Both the position numbers and the translations under genes were made by a program. A DNA stretch of 47,500 nt from Glandiceps talaboti (Eukaryota > Hemichordata > Enteropneusta > Spengelidae). Every line of letters begins with the position of its first letter. Position 1 is the stretch's first letter. Where the stretch lies: contig NC_135571.1 in assembly GCF_964340395.1 (NCBI RefSeq), positions 12,378,940 through 12,426,439 of the forward strand, in the 5' to 3' direction. Positions 12,210 through 24,788 of this stretch are shown here, one piece after another. The notes below the pieces were generated by a model that saw nothing but the letters and a program-made list of their open reading frames with translations, was not told where the DNA came from and made no database searches.

Positions 12210-13494
12210 ACCGATATTCGTGAACTATCTTATACTACAAATAATCCCACAATCCTTTGCATCTGACCATGCTCTGTTTGAATATTGTAAATTGGTTATT
12301 GCAATATAAAGGACATACGGATGTATGCTCTTTGGAGAGAGCACGACTTACATTTACTGTTCTCACGTGACCTTTTATATAGACCAGTTGCTAAGATTAT
12401 ATCAAAAAATCAACCCATTTATACTTGTTCCTTTTTCTACCTCACATTTGAAATCTTCGTCGGAAATGTTGAGTCATGTCAAGTGGTAATTTTGACTGTC
12501 TCACCTCTCAGACAATAGTCAAATTCCCCAAAGGATATGACTTGAGGTAAGGCTATGTTGCGCCACATTCCCGTTGTAAACTATCACGTGACTAGTGCTG
12601 AGTTGAGAAACGTTCGGCACAAGTAGAAATGTAGACTGTAAAACACGAAAGGATTTTTTTATGGGGGGGGGGGGGGCTGAACGACACATGATATTACGAA
12701 AACTGTAAAGAGGATAGCATCGCGTGCACACAACTACGAATCCTGAGTGTGAGTCATCATACAGGCACTCTGTAAAGATAAACAGGCGTGGTGATGTGCG
12801 TACTGAGTTTCTTTGGTCAATTTTTGTAGAATGCAACCTTGAAACTTCAAACAGACGTGATAGATATCAAAGTACAATCTAAGTTAGGACGATTAATCCT
12901 ACCATAGATCTTAGAGTCACTCCAGGGTCCGATGATCCGATGTACATGAAACAAATGAATTCAATCATGGTTGACCACGTCACTAAAACACATCCATCTT
13001 CATACTTTCATTTGGGCATCGCCGTGGGCAACAATTAATTTTCCCGCCAAAACAGGTGAAACAAATTCTAGTTTTTTGTGTAATTTTTCGGTCAGCCCCA
13101 TTTACGTTTAACTAGAGCCATATAAAAATAATATTTCTCGGTTCATTTGTCTGAAAATGTTGTTGAATGTGAAAATTTATAAAAAAAAGAGTAACTAAAT
13201 TAAATTAGAGGCAATTGATCATCGTTCGTCAACACGTTATTTGTTTTTTACAGTGTTGTCAATTCTTTCTTTTTTCAATGTGGAACGACTTCAAAATTCC
13301 TTCGCTGTTTTTTATATTATCAGAATTGACCATAATTTACCCAACTTTGACCCCGTCCCCCTTAATTAAGGCACTTTACTCCACCCATAAATTTTACGAG
13401 TTTTCCTTTAAAAGGGTTGAGCTCTCTGGACCTCAGAAGGTGCGATCATGTATGTCAACTCCATCATGATCTCTTCACCCGAAAGTTAGAACAG

Positions 13495-13530
<36 letters not shown>

Positions 13531-15300
13531 CATGGCTAAATAAATGTGGAGAAACGTTTCAAAAATTGGAGCCAATGTGTCTTTTAAACCAACATACTTA
13601 GTTTCTCGACACTTGGCAAAGTAAGGTTTTCATCAGAGCTTGAAATACCTCGACTGCACTGGACAGTAAAGGGGTGTATACAGCCAACAAAAGCGGAGAC
13701 GAATGTCCTTCACCTGTGTGTGATAAACATTGAGTTGGGTAGTCGCGTCCTATGATGTACGTGTGTGTTGTTAGCTACCTGTTGCTTCTAAAATCACGCC
13801 ACAACCGTATCGTGCATATGACACACACTTCTAACTCGTGTCTGCGTTCGAGCGTTTTGGCGGGAACTGTCTGCAGACGATCTATTGAGAGTTTGACAAT
13901 GTTCCACGTCATTTACTGGGTAAGGTACACGTCGGGTACTCGTACTGTGCAGTGTTCCGGAACAATTGGTCGGATTGAATGAAAATATGCAAATTCCGTT
14001 TGTGTGACACTTAACAGTAAACCGTAAACACGACTTAGATTTATATTTTTACAGGTAAACGGAGACAGCCACTTTTTTATAGGTCGAATCGATTTCTCTA
14101 AGACAGTGAGCAGGTTGTACTGATAAATAGAATGCCAGATGAGACAAAGTGTATTTACCGTTGACAACTTGAAAGCGAACCATATATACATGAAAGCGGG
14201 TTGATTGACTTCCGTTTTTCTAGAAGACGGGGAAGCTAAGGAGGAAGAGAATAGGATGTGGGGGGGGGGGAGAAGAGGGGAAAATAATTAAAAGAGAGGA
14301 ATAGTGGGGACAAGAACTCTGAGGAGAAGAGGGAGAGGGAGGTGAACTTAAAGATGGGATGCACATTTTTTTTAGTTATAGCTTGGAATACCACACAGTT
14401 AACCCTGCTTTTCTCCTGTTCAGCTTTTGCAGAAATTTGTCATGATAGCAATTTTACTGTTTTAATTCACAATATGCTGTACTGTCACTAATTTGAGATT
14501 TTTGACACAAATTATCAATAGCGACTACATAGAACCGGACTTAAAGCTAGACGTGTCGTGATTAAAATAACATCAGTACAACTTCTCTGGGGCCGGATTT
14601 CAAGGTTAGGCCCCTGGATGATCGAGCCGCGCACAGAATAAGTTAACAGCATGCGGGCGACATTTTACACAGCGCCATCTACGGCATTTATCATATTTGG
14701 GGAAACTGTTGTTTTTTTGTTTATTCCCAACTGACGGTTTGAATTGTCAAGTGAATACCAAATGCCATTCACTTGCATAACGTGTTCAGAGACAAATAGC
14801 CCATGTTTGAACCGTGAGTTAGAGTTTATTACAGTTCTTTCACATAATTGGTCATTTCTAACCCATTTTTGCCAATTGCATTATATACCCCAACGAACAG
14901 AAAAATAGAGAATTAGTTGTCAAACGTCCTGTTCATAAATTGGATATACTATTAAAATGAATTAACAGATTTCCGTCGTTGGTGGCGCTATTTCGTCTGA
15001 CTCGTTGCAGAGAAACATTCAGGCTGACATACTATGATTCTATTACAGTCGATGTGGCTGAATCCTTTTTTTTCTGTCAGTTCGAAATATCTGACTGAAA
15101 ATACAACATTTTACAAACTAAAACCTTTGATAACTTTTCTACATTCGTGAACTGTTAAGCTTTCTTGTAAAAATCTCGTCTATCTTTGAGTGACATAAAT
15201 ATCATATCATCAGTTTTACAACGGATAGTAAATTTGAAACTAATATTCTTGTACTTATTTGCATTTTATTTTTTGTGGTATGGTCGTCATTTTTGTAGCA
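12210..15300. other. No recognised gene
   Basis: Apart from a G13 run (12664), a GT array (13497) and a purine-rich stretch (14220-14345), I see no gene, RNA or clear repeat. Open frames are short and unlike known families. Confidence 0.5.
13497..13529 (+). repeat. GT dinucleotide array
   Basis: Perfect (GT)n of about 16 units. Confidence 0.97.
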
Positions 15301-15305
15301 GGCTC

Positions 15306-15684
15306 CCATAACATAACATAACATAACATAACATAACATAACATAACATAACATAACATAACATAACATGACATAACATGACATAACATGATATAACATA
15401 ACATAACATAACACAACATAACATAACATAACATAACATAGCATAACATAACATAACATAACACAACATTATACAACACGAACCAATACAACACAACATA
15501 AAGTAACACAACACAACATAACGCGACACGACACGACACGACATAACACAGCACGAACCAATACAACACAACATAATGTAACACAACACAACACAACACA
15601 ACACAACAACACAACACAACACAACACAACACAACACAACACAACACAACCCAACACAACGCAACACAACGCAACACAACACGA
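15306..15684 (+). repeat. Pentanucleotide array changing from ACATA to ACACA
   Basis: The left part (to about 15465) is ACATA units with occasional GACAT or GATAT; the right part is ACACA units with ACGAC variants. A segment 'cgaaccaatacaacacaaca' occurs twice (15479, 15554), showing duplication of blocks inside the array. Long Cys/Val/Leu frames here are artefacts. Confidence 0.96.
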
Positions 15685-16271
15685 CATAATAGTCTGTGAT
15701 TGTGCCCAATATGCTGAAAACAATGGATATACTAATATTATAGATTGTACAGTATTACTATGATTGTTACATTGGGCAGATGGTTCACGTATGCAAATAG
15801 ATTAAAATATTCTGACTAGCACTAGTGCACTTGTAATTGTAAGTGATATCAAAGTAAAGTAATCTTATTTATAAATCCAGTTACGTGCGGGATGTTATAC
15901 ATGTCAATGACAGTCAAACATTATCAAGCAAAATTAAAGCTGACGTAAAAATGTGATAAAATACATAAATTTGCCATCTCATTAAAAAAAATCAAGGTTG
16001 AACACAAGTAAGTCACATTGAATCATGGGTAATTTTGTCAAGCCATTGTTCTTGACGGATGACAGTGAATTCCTAAGCAAATATAAATCTAATTTGCATA
16101 TGAAATTATGACAAGTGTTATTTTTCACAAGGTGAAATTAATGAGTGTTAGTTCCAATAACTGCTGCTCATTTGATTGCGTCAGAATTAATTGGTTACGT
16201 AAGCACAATAATTTAAATCAGACACTGAGTTCATCTGTCTACAAATAAAATCATTCCAGTTTCTGCTCAAA

Positions 16272-17291
16272 ATGGCGCGATTCAACAGGTCGTTAGCTGA
16301 CGACAGTTCGGAGTTTTCTAGGGGAGCTGGTATATTTTCGAAAGGCGGTTGTCGTATGGGAACTGTTCCTTTTCTGGCGTTCTCGAGTACTGTGGAAATT
16401 TTAGGTATTTCCGTGAATTGTTTGTTTTTGTACGTGGTGTACTCTCTGAAAAGGTCTCGGACATCAGCTACCCTTTATCTTGTGAATATGACGTTTATCG
16501 ACCTGCTTTTCCTGTTATACGAAGTCATACTCAGTCTGGTGTGCTTTGGAGTACGCGGAAATATGTGTCTCGCGCATCGCTACACCACTTATCTGCCGTA
16601 CGAGACACTTGCTTTTGTTTTGAGCTTCGTAGCACTCATGAATATTTTAGCCCTCGCCATCGACAGGTGTGTGGCTATTACTAAACCCCACTTTTACAAA
16701 TCGCTTCATCTTCGAAAAAAGAGACAAGTAAAAGTTATAATTTTTATGGTTTGGATTTGCGGCTTTACTGTTGGTATACCACGTTTTATCAACACTTCCG
16801 ATTCATCTGCCGAATTTAGCGTTTCCATGGCAAACTATATAGTCGAACTGCTTACATTACTATGCCTGCTCATCGCCATGATAACTGTTTATATGGTTAT
16901 TGCCCTGAGGCTGAAAATGTCAGCAAAATTAACGGCTCATTCATCTAACAAACCAAGTAAGCGAGAACGTCAAGTTCTGCCAGTCTGTTTCTTGACTGCG
17001 GCTGTATTTTTCGTCTGCGTACTACCAAAAGTGATCAATAGGTTCGAAAAAGTGTTGGAATTGACTGACGAAGGTTTTATGACACGGCAGGCTATGGTGT
17101 GTTTGAATGCCGTCATGGTCGGTTTTGCCTTGATCAACTCCGCTATCAACCCGTTTATCTACTATACAGCATCAGCCGAATATCGGAAAGCACTAAAAAG
17201 GGTGTGCGTTTGCTGCAAAAGAAACGTTACTCATCCAGAAGGGACGGAATCGGTCACTGATACAGTTTACAGTATATCTACAAACGTGTAA
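16272..17291 (+). CDS. Intronless class-A (rhodopsin-type) GPCR, orphan
   Basis: Single open frame of 339 residues starting in a good context (aaaATGg). It reads as a plasma-membrane seven-helix receptor. Approximate helices: TM1 33-58, TM2 68-92, TM3 109-135, TM4 153-171, TM5 186-213, TM6 235-256, TM7 275-298. Class-A landmarks seen: N49 (1.50), D77 (2.50), DRC at 131-133 in place of DRY, W161 (4.50), P252 (6.50) and NPFIY at 293-297. A Cys cluster (312-315) just after TM7 is a likely palmitoylation site. N5 and N174 are N-glycosylation sequons. Odd points: no Cys at 3.25 and none in the short extracellular loop 2, so the usual disulfide is absent; no proline in TM5; the CWxP toggle Trp is Val250. 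These losses recall melanocortin, lipid and cannabinoid-type receptors, but I cannot assign a ligand. A possible splice acceptor (ttccag) lies in the 5' leader, so a non-coding upstream exon is possible. Confidence 0.93.
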   Translation: MARFNRSLADDSSEFSRGAGIFSKGGCRMGTVPFLAFSSTVEILGISVNCLFLYVVYSLKRSRTSATLYLVNMTFIDLLFLLYEVILSLVCFGVRGNMCLAHRYTTYLPYETLAFVLSFVALMNILALAIDRCVAITKPHFYKSLHLRKKRQVKVIIFMVWICGFTVGIPRFINTSDSSAEFSVSMANYIVELLTLLCLLIAMITVYMVIALRLKMSAKLTAHSSNKPSKRERQVLPVCFLTAAVFFVCVLPKVINRFEKVLELTDEGFMTRQAMVCLNAVMVGFALINSAINPFIYYTASAEYRKALKRVCVCCKRNVTHPEGTESVTDTVYSISTNV

Positions 17292-17769
17292 ACGAGGTAC
17301 ATATATTGAATTCCACGACAGGCCCTACACGAAATTTGGTGTAGGGTCTATGATTCCATGTATAATTTGAACAAGACATTAGTTAATGAAAGTAAGATGC
17401 CCACAACCACTCTCGTCAGAATCTTCGAGTTTTAGTCACTGGTGGTCCGATTTTGGAAGTGAAGACTACAAGGTACAAGTGTACAATGATTTATAAATAA
17501 CAAATAGTGGATGTTACACTATTAAATAAGATGCAAACAACAACCAAAATCGATCACAAAAGTGTTGGAATATTGAAAGGCTAAGGTCTGATGACAAAGG
17601 ACACAGTGCCATCAGCCATAATTCCAAAAGTCGCAAAGTAAATGTCATACGTTGAGTATATCGTCTGTATATGCAGCACTATCTACTTTAGTCTGTATTT
17701 TGTAAGAATTTATAATGATTTGTAAGACTATTTGGATGGATAATTCAAATAGTCACTTATTTACTTCTT

Positions 17770-18850
17770 CTATACTATTGTAATTATATTGACTTGATAA
17801 ATATCTTACAAACATTGCTACATTTTATTGACTTGATAAATATCTTACAAACATTGCTACATTTTAATGACTTGATAATATCTTACAAACATTGCTACAT
17901 TTTAATGACTTGATAAATATCTTACAAACATTGCTACATTTTAATGACTTGATAAATATCTTACAAACATTGCTACATTTTAATGACTTGATAAATATCT
18001 TACAAACATTGCTATGTTTTAATGACTTGATAAATATCTTACAAACATTGCTACATTTTAATGACTTGATAAATATCTTACAAACATTGCTACGTTTTAA
18101 TGACTTGATAAATATCTTACAAACATTGCTACATTTTAATGACTTGATAAATATCTTACAAACATTGCTACATTTTAATGACTTGATAAATATCTTACAA
18201 ACATTGCTACATTTTAATGACTTGATAAATATCTTACAAACATTGCTATGTTTTAATGACTTGATAAATATCTTACAAACATTGCTACATTTTAATGACT
18301 TGATAAATATCTTACAAACATTGCTACGTTTTAATGACTTGATAAATATCTTACAAACATTGCTATGTTTTATTGACTTGATAAATATCTTACAAACATT
18401 GCTACATTTTATTGACTTGATAAATATCTTACAAACATTGCTACATTTTATTGACTTGATAAATATCTTACAAACATTGCTATGTTTTATTGACTAGATA
18501 AATATCTTCCAAACATTGCTACATTTTATTGAGTTGATAAACATCTTCCAAACATTGCTACATTTTATTGACTTGATAAATATCTTACAAACATTGCTAC
18601 ATTTTATTGACTTGATAAATATCTTACAAACATTGCTACGTTTTATTGACTTGATAAATATCTTCAAAACATTGCTATGTTTTAATGACTTGATAAATAT
18701 CTTACAAACATTGCTATGTTTTATTTTCTACTTGATAAATATCTTACAAACATTGCTACATTTTAATGACTTGATAAATATCTTACAAACATTGCTACAT
18801 TTTAATGACTTGATAAATATCTTACAAACATTAATACTACATTTTATGAC
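17770..18850 (+). repeat. 39-bp minisatellite, about 27 units
   Basis: The unit reads ACTTGATAAATATCTTACA, then AACATTGCTACATTTTAATG. Units differ mainly at a few positions (ctaca/ctatg/ctacg; attttaatg/attttattg). Because 39 is divisible by three, frames stay open for about 200 residues (LINILQTLLHFND repeats); these are not genes. Confidence 0.92.
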
Positions 18851-19295
18851 TTGATAAATATCGTACATTGTTACATTGTATTGGCTTGATATCTTACAAA
18901 TATTGTTATATTGTTTGGGCTTGATATCTTACAAACATTGTTACATTGTATTGGCTTGATATCTTACAAATATTGTTACATTGTATGGGCTTGATATCTG
19001 ACAAACATTGTTGCATTTTATTGGCCTGATATTTTACAAACATTGCTACATTGTATTGGCTTGATATCTTACAAACTTTGTTACATTTTATTGTTTTGAT
19101 AAATATCTTACTGTTACATTTTATTACTTTGATAAATATCTTACATTGTTACATTTTATTGTCTTCATAATATCTGACAAATCTTTTAAATTTTATTGGA
19201 TTAATGAATATCTTGCTAAACGTTCAGCTCTGATAAAAATCTTCTCAACATTTCAAACACTGAACCATTTGGTGTGTACATTTGTTACATTTTAA
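18851..19295 (+). repeat. Degenerate continuation of the 39-bp minisatellite
   Basis: Shorter, diverged units (ggcttgatatcttacaaa, ttgttacattgtattgg) continue the array, and isolated relics appear again at 19725-19910. The gradient from regular to decayed suggests growth at one side. Confidence 0.75.
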
Positions 19296-19538
19296 TCAAT
19301 AGGGAACTTGCAATCCAGACTGAGCATGCTCAGACGCAAAGGACAATGGGATTATCTGTGGTTATCGATAAAATAACCCCCCCCCCCTCCCCCACAATGG
19401 TCAGGGTGACTATGAATTGATTATTTGTGGTTACAAACAGTGTAACAGTATTGTTTACAATACTATATAATTAGTATTTATTATCACATTCCCCATGATG
19501 CAACATTCAACATGGCGGGTTTGCAAGTTCCCTATTGA
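19296..19538. mobile_element. 243-bp MITE with 18-bp perfect terminal inverted repeats
   Basis: TCAATAGGGAACTTGCAA at the left end is exactly repeated in inverse at the right end (19521-19538). It has no coding capacity and contains a C13 run. It is inserted in the decayed tail of the 39-bp minisatellite. The perfect termini suggest fairly recent activity; the target duplication is unclear. Confidence 0.82.
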
Positions 19539-19539
19539 C

Positions 19540-21035
19540 ATACCTGAAAAGTATGCTTTGTTACAGTGTTGATGATTTGCTACGATATTGGTATCTCGTG
19601 CTATGAATGCAGAATGTAGCAATCAAATCGTCTTTTTACTGAAAATCTTACTAGCTCTGAAATCAACTGATTTCCATTCAGCATTGTAATCAGTTAATAA
19701 TATAACCTGAAACAAAATGCCATAATTGTTACATTTTATAATCTTGCTTGAGAAAAATCAGACAAAAATTGTTTGGTTTTATTGTCTGGCGCGATAATAC
19801 TAATACTACTACATTTTATTATCTGCAGTGACAAAATTCTTACGTCACCTTCCTACATTTTATCGTCTGGCTCAAGGAAAATCACACAAACACTACTAAA
19901 TTTTATCGAATGGTTGGCCGCAATGTTAGAGAATCTGACAACAAAAATGTCGCTATGGTAGTGGTAGTTTGTCGCCCCCACACGACGCTTTCTGTTTCTG
20001 TTTTAACTCATTATGGTTTATATCTATTGCATTAATTCTGGTTCAGTGAAAAAAGTGAACGCAATAAGGCTTAATAAAAATAATTGTGTGGTTCCAGTTA
20101 CCCGACCCCACCTAGTTTTTCACTACCAACCTTAAACTTTTTTTTTTACACATTCGAGACAAAATAATAAAATCGCAAAAAATGTGAAGTCTGGTGAGAA
20201 ATAGTGGAAGCAGAAAATGACATCAACTTAAAAAGACAAAATAAAACTGTTTCAATCTGTAATGGCTGTAAAAACCAATAACACAGACACCATATGGAAA
20301 ACAACGGAAAAGATGTCTACCTGAACTAGACACTCACACATGAAAAAATATAATAAAATAAAATAAAAAAAATCTACCTACCCCACCTATTCTAATTTTG
20401 AGAGTAATCGGAACAACACAATTTTTTATTCGACACTGCGAAATAACGACGGCGATTCGTCTTGCCGGGACGGTGCCGTAAAAGAGGCTGTGGTTTGCGA
20501 CGATGGGAAGTTAAAACTGAAACTAAGATAGGGGTTGTTTTCAACTTCATGCATGTGGCCGGGATTCCGTTCTTTTGGCACGTGATTCTTGTCATGCGAC
20601 CAACCAAGAACACCACATTGGTGAACAAGACCACAGGTGTGGATGAAACACAGTTATTGCGCTAACTAAAATTAATTAATATCAATCGTGTGTAGTGTTT
20701 GAATATTTTCATAACATGTTGTGAATGTAAACATAAAACCACGGAGGTATCAAATCTCAATAAAAGGATAATTATAAAAATCGGATAGTGTTAATAAAAA
20801 GTAATTATTTTATCCCAATGAATTTACATCATGCTGTCAAAATACTGATTTGATCATCATTATTTGATTAATCTTGGCTTTCAACTTGTCTCAATATTGA
20901 CACATACATGTATTTTCAAAAGACATATTCAATGGAAATTAACGGCAAAGCTGGGGTTGATAAGATGACGGATTCCAAAATGATGTTTCTTATTTCTTTG
21001 AATTGATAATTAATCCCATTTATGTTTTTAAGTAC
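19540..21035. other. No recognised gene
   Basis: Contains minisatellite relics (19725-19910) and a truncated MITE (20428-20507); otherwise AT-rich with no supported gene. Confidence 0.5.
20428..20507 (-). mobile_element. Truncated reverse copy of the same MITE family
   Basis: The stretch from 'cgacactgcgaaataacg' to 'ggtttgcgacgatg' is the reverse complement of the family core. Its far end (the gcgagaaa terminus) is missing and no target duplication is visible. Confidence 0.65.
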
Positions 21036-21040
21036 TACTT

Positions 21041-21088
21041 TTCTGTCAGTCAGTCAGTCAGTCAGTCAGTCAGTCAGTCAGTCAGTCA

Positions 21089-21138
<50 letters not shown>

Positions 21139-21181
21139 ATGTATGTATGTATGTATGTATGTATGTATGTATGTATGTATG

Positions 21182-21212
<31 letters not shown>

Positions 21213-21222
21213 GTGTGTATGT

Positions 21223-21261
<39 letters not shown>
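21041..21261 (+). repeat. Compound tetranucleotide array (GTCA, TCTG, TATG, TG)
   Basis: (GTCA)n to about 21090, (TCTG)n to 21137, (TATG)n to 21210, then TG repeats to 21261. Neighbouring motifs differ by one base, consistent with stepwise point mutation and slippage. Confidence 0.97.
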
Positions 21262-21262
<1 letters not shown>

Positions 21263-21806
21263 TCGTTGATATTTCTGTGGTCTTATTGTCGTTGTTTTCT
21301 TGTGTGACTGCACTAACATGTGTGAGGTAACAACGTAGTGAATACACTCCTTCGTTCAATGACAACACTCGTAAATGACATATGGTAAATAGGGTATATT
21401 ATAACACATCCTGTTCATATACCCCTCGGTGATTGGCTTAGATCGTACCACGTGGTATGTAAAAATATATACTGTGAGAATTTTTCTCTATGTTAGTTTT
21501 CCAAATTCAGATTGAATTGTGATTAGGAGAGGGTATTTTCTAGGGGATTCCTCCTCGTCTATACCCACTCCAACTTGGTTCCCTCACTCCCTTGTACCTA
21601 TTAATAATAATAATAACTTTATTCGTCATGTCGATCATGAAATTTTTTACGGGGGGCACTAAGAGAGACAGTGACCAGGGAGAAACAGGTTGAAGTTATG
21701 GTCCGTTCAGTTGACAAAGGACTTATTCCAGTCTAAATTGATGTTGCCTGCAAGTGTTCAGCATCCGTGCCATTTAAATGTCTTATAAATCACAGCAAAT
21801 AAGTAA

Positions 21807-21940
21807 ACAACCTATAAGATTGTCACGTCATACAGTGTTCGATATCGATAAAGACAACCTATAAGATTGTCACGTCATACAGTGTTCGATATCGATAAAG
21901 ACAACCTATAAGATTGTCAGGTCATACAGTGTTCAATAAA
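21807..21940 (+). repeat. 47-bp tandem repeat, nearly three units
   Basis: ACAACCTATAAGATTGTC, CGTCATACAGTGTTCGATAT and CGATAAAG are repeated at 21807, 21854 and 21901; the third unit is partial. Confidence 0.85.
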
Positions 21941-22264
21941 AGAAACCTTGTACATTGTTGTATATCCTCATTATATTCTAATGCCTTGTTAATCATTTCA
22001 GTGGATATTATAATAATTGTCATCTCTACAAGCGAGACGGCAATTAAACAAACAACTGTCTGAATTATGTCCTGTAGTAGGGATTGTGTCAGATGAAATA
22101 CAATCTCAATACAAAGCGTATTAAATAATCAATTCATCGCATAAGGAAATGAAGGGACATTTTGTAACAGGAAATTGTGGAAAGTTACAGTACAATTGTA
22201 ATAAATCACTTTAACAGCAAACAATGTAAAGTTGGCAGAAATGTTTGTCTTAACTAAATATATC

Positions 22265-22390
22265 TAAGGGAGCATTCAGTAATTACAAGGGGGTGGGGAA
22301 TTAGGGGGGTCACTTTTTACAAATCGGTTGTTGGGAGAGGGCAATATTTTAGAAATGGGGTTAGGGGAGGGTCACATTTTACTTTTACTA
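22265..22390 (+). repeat. G-rich dispersed repeat, forward copy
   Basis: Matches the reverse complement of 5672-5800 along its whole length. No coding potential recognised. Confidence 0.72.
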
Positions 22391-22724
22391 ACTGTACTCT
22401 CTAAGTTAGCATTTTTTTTTTCATTTTGGCATATGCATAGTTGTATGCAAACTTCATGCAATATAGCCGGAAGGTGCACATTTCGTGACTCCGCATTCTT
22501 ATTAGCTATGGACATGTTATGATCATAACATGTTTCACTTTTACTATAGCACCCTTGGCATGGCAATGGCAATGAACAATTCAAATCTGCCTTGAATTAT
22601 GCCTCAATGCATACACTGCATGCAAACTCCATGCAATATTGCCGGTAGGTGAACACTTAGTGACACCTCAAAAATTAATATTATATTAACTGTTGACACA
22701 GTACTTTGCATAGGGTGGACCTGG

Positions 22725-22825
22725 GGAGAAATGGGGGGGCGGGCATGAAAAAAATTAGGGGTGCGAAGGGGGGGGGGGGGCATGAAAATTCTGACGGTCT
22801 GAAAGGGGGAGGGGCATGAAATATT
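22725..22825 (+). repeat. G-rich short tandem motif
   Basis: Three spaced occurrences of a G-run followed by CATGAAA, including a G12 run; prone to G-quadruplex formation. Confidence 0.7.
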
Positions 22826-22959
22826 TTGTTCATGATTTGAACCAAATTAAACCTCAGGAGCAGTTGTTCACGGCAATAAGTTCGAAAGTCTATATTCAGT
22901 GACGAGATGAGTGATTGCCATGCGAATGTGTTTGTGTATACCTTAAACTCTCTTCCCCC

Positions 22960-23016
<57 letters not shown>

Positions 23017-23101
23017 ATGTCTGCATGTATGTATGTATGTATGTATGTATGTATGTATGTATGTATGTATGTATGTATGTATGTATGTATGTATGTATGT
23101 C

Positions 23102-23139
<38 letters not shown>
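22960..23139 (+). repeat. Compound TCTG/TATG/TCTG array flanked by a 20-bp direct repeat
   Basis: (TCTG)n, (TATG)n from about 23026 to 23100, then (TCTG)n again. AAACCTCAGGAGCAGTTGTT occurs at about 22850 and again at 23140 directly after the array. Confidence 0.95.
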
Positions 23140-23235
23140 AAACCTCAGGAGCAGTTGTTTACCTTGTACATTTACAAAATTGTTCACTTCATTTAGTACC
23201 TACCATACATCCAATTGGCCAAGCAATGTGTGTGA

Positions 23236-24090
23236 TATTGCCCATAAAGTGGCCATATGGATGACGAATTGATATTTATTTTGGATTTGTTTTTGAAAAA
23301 ACGATGTGAAACAAAATATACCAAAACAAGGACCTGGTATATGTTGTTTCATGTATATTTTAAAGTACAAAAACCTGGTAGAGATGTTTTATGAATAAAA
23401 AATCCAAAATAACTATAAATTCGTAATCCATACAGAATATAAATTGCTATCAATGATTCAGACAGCCTGAGGTTTTTTTTTGTGTGTCTGGAAGAGACGG
23501 GTATCATTATCACACTGCATTGAAATGATAAACAACGAATTAAATTATTGATGATTACATATCCTGACAATATACAGGGCTGCCCTTTTACTAAACATTC
23601 TAGACTATCTGTTACATAATGTGACAACCTTAGACAGTTAAGTAATTATCTGGTTATAATTGTTAATTGGCTTGGATGCATGCGTTGGTCCAATTCTGCT
23701 ATTCCTTGGTTATTGCCCTAGCTTGTTTGCGGTGCTAGTGGTACTCCATTTAAATTTCGTGTCAGTGGAATAACATAAAACCCGCGAAAAACTTGTAATT
23801 CGCTAAAATGTCCTTATATATAACTTAAAAACTTAAAAGTAAAATTAGTCACTATAATGATATATAATAGTAACAAACGTGGAATTGGTATACCATAGTA
23901 GAGTTATTTTATGAATAAAAAATTTGGTTTAATAAATGGATTTGGTATATGTTGGTTCATGTAGATTAAACATAGTAGAGTTGTTTTATGGTAACAAATT
24001 CAAACTAACTATAAATTCGTAATCCATGTGGCAACTTTAATGTAACAGACTATCTATTCATTCAGACAGTTTTTTTTGTTTGTGTCTGGT
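23236..24090 (+). repeat. AAAGTGGCCATATGGATG-family repeats, copies 2 and 3
   Basis: Copy 2 is at 23236-23530 and copy 3 at 23895-24090. They share 'tttatgaataaaaaat', 'aactataaattcgtaatcca' and 'attcagacag'. Between them (23531-23894) lies unremarkable AT-rich sequence. Confidence 0.65.
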
Positions 24091-24133
24091 GAAGGAAAGA
24101 CACGCTTATTATCAACAGAAGTAAAGCATGTAT

Positions 24134-24227
24134 CATCGTCGTACGCCACGACCTCTTTTACGGCACCGTCCAAATGATTTCGCAGTGTCGTGGAAGAAAT
24201 AACAACAGCTCTGGTTTGCGAGAAAGA
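24134..24227 (+). mobile_element. MITE of the same family, second copy
   Basis: Same termini (catcgtcg...gtttgcgagaaag) and core as the copy at 31948. GCATGTAT flanks it at 24126-24133 and 24228-24235, an exact 8-base target duplication. It lies about 660 bases upstream of the LDLa gene. Confidence 0.78.
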
Positions 24228-24788
24228 GCATGTATCGACATTTTATGCAGTATATGAATGAGGCATTTTTTGTGATCACATAAATAGGAGTGGTGGTGTT
24301 TCCGGTTTTCAATGTCTTCAATATATATCTATGAACTTTTTTGTCGTTATTGTTCGTCATTCGGCACGGAAATATATGAACTAGTCTCGAGTTTGCGCCG
24401 TGTTCCTGAACAATCCTCAGAGAAAAAAATATGTACAGCCAATGAAATGTTTTCATTGCTTTACACAACTAACGGGTTTGACAACCAAAGAAAACGGTGT
24501 TCACAATAATCTCGTGTTTTAGAAAGACCAGTATGTTGATTTAAGATATAACTTCATACCACGTGATCAAAGTCGAGAACGTGTCCAGGTTTTAACAAAG
24601 CTTACACAAACAGGACGTTCTCTTCTATCATATTCACTGGAACAATGCATAGTTTAATGACCCTAGATGGTTAACGACCCCTAGGTGGGTACCGGTTAAC
24701 GATCCTACATGAAATATGCTTATAAACCATTGCCAGGAAACTAATGTTTTTTATCTACTGGCCGAGTATACGTCATGCAGACGAGCAT

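Noticed and set aside
17892-18854. 201- and 112-codon frames of LINILQTLLHFND repeats
   Set aside because: Product of a 39-bp minisatellite whose period is divisible by three; other frames and flanks give no gene model.
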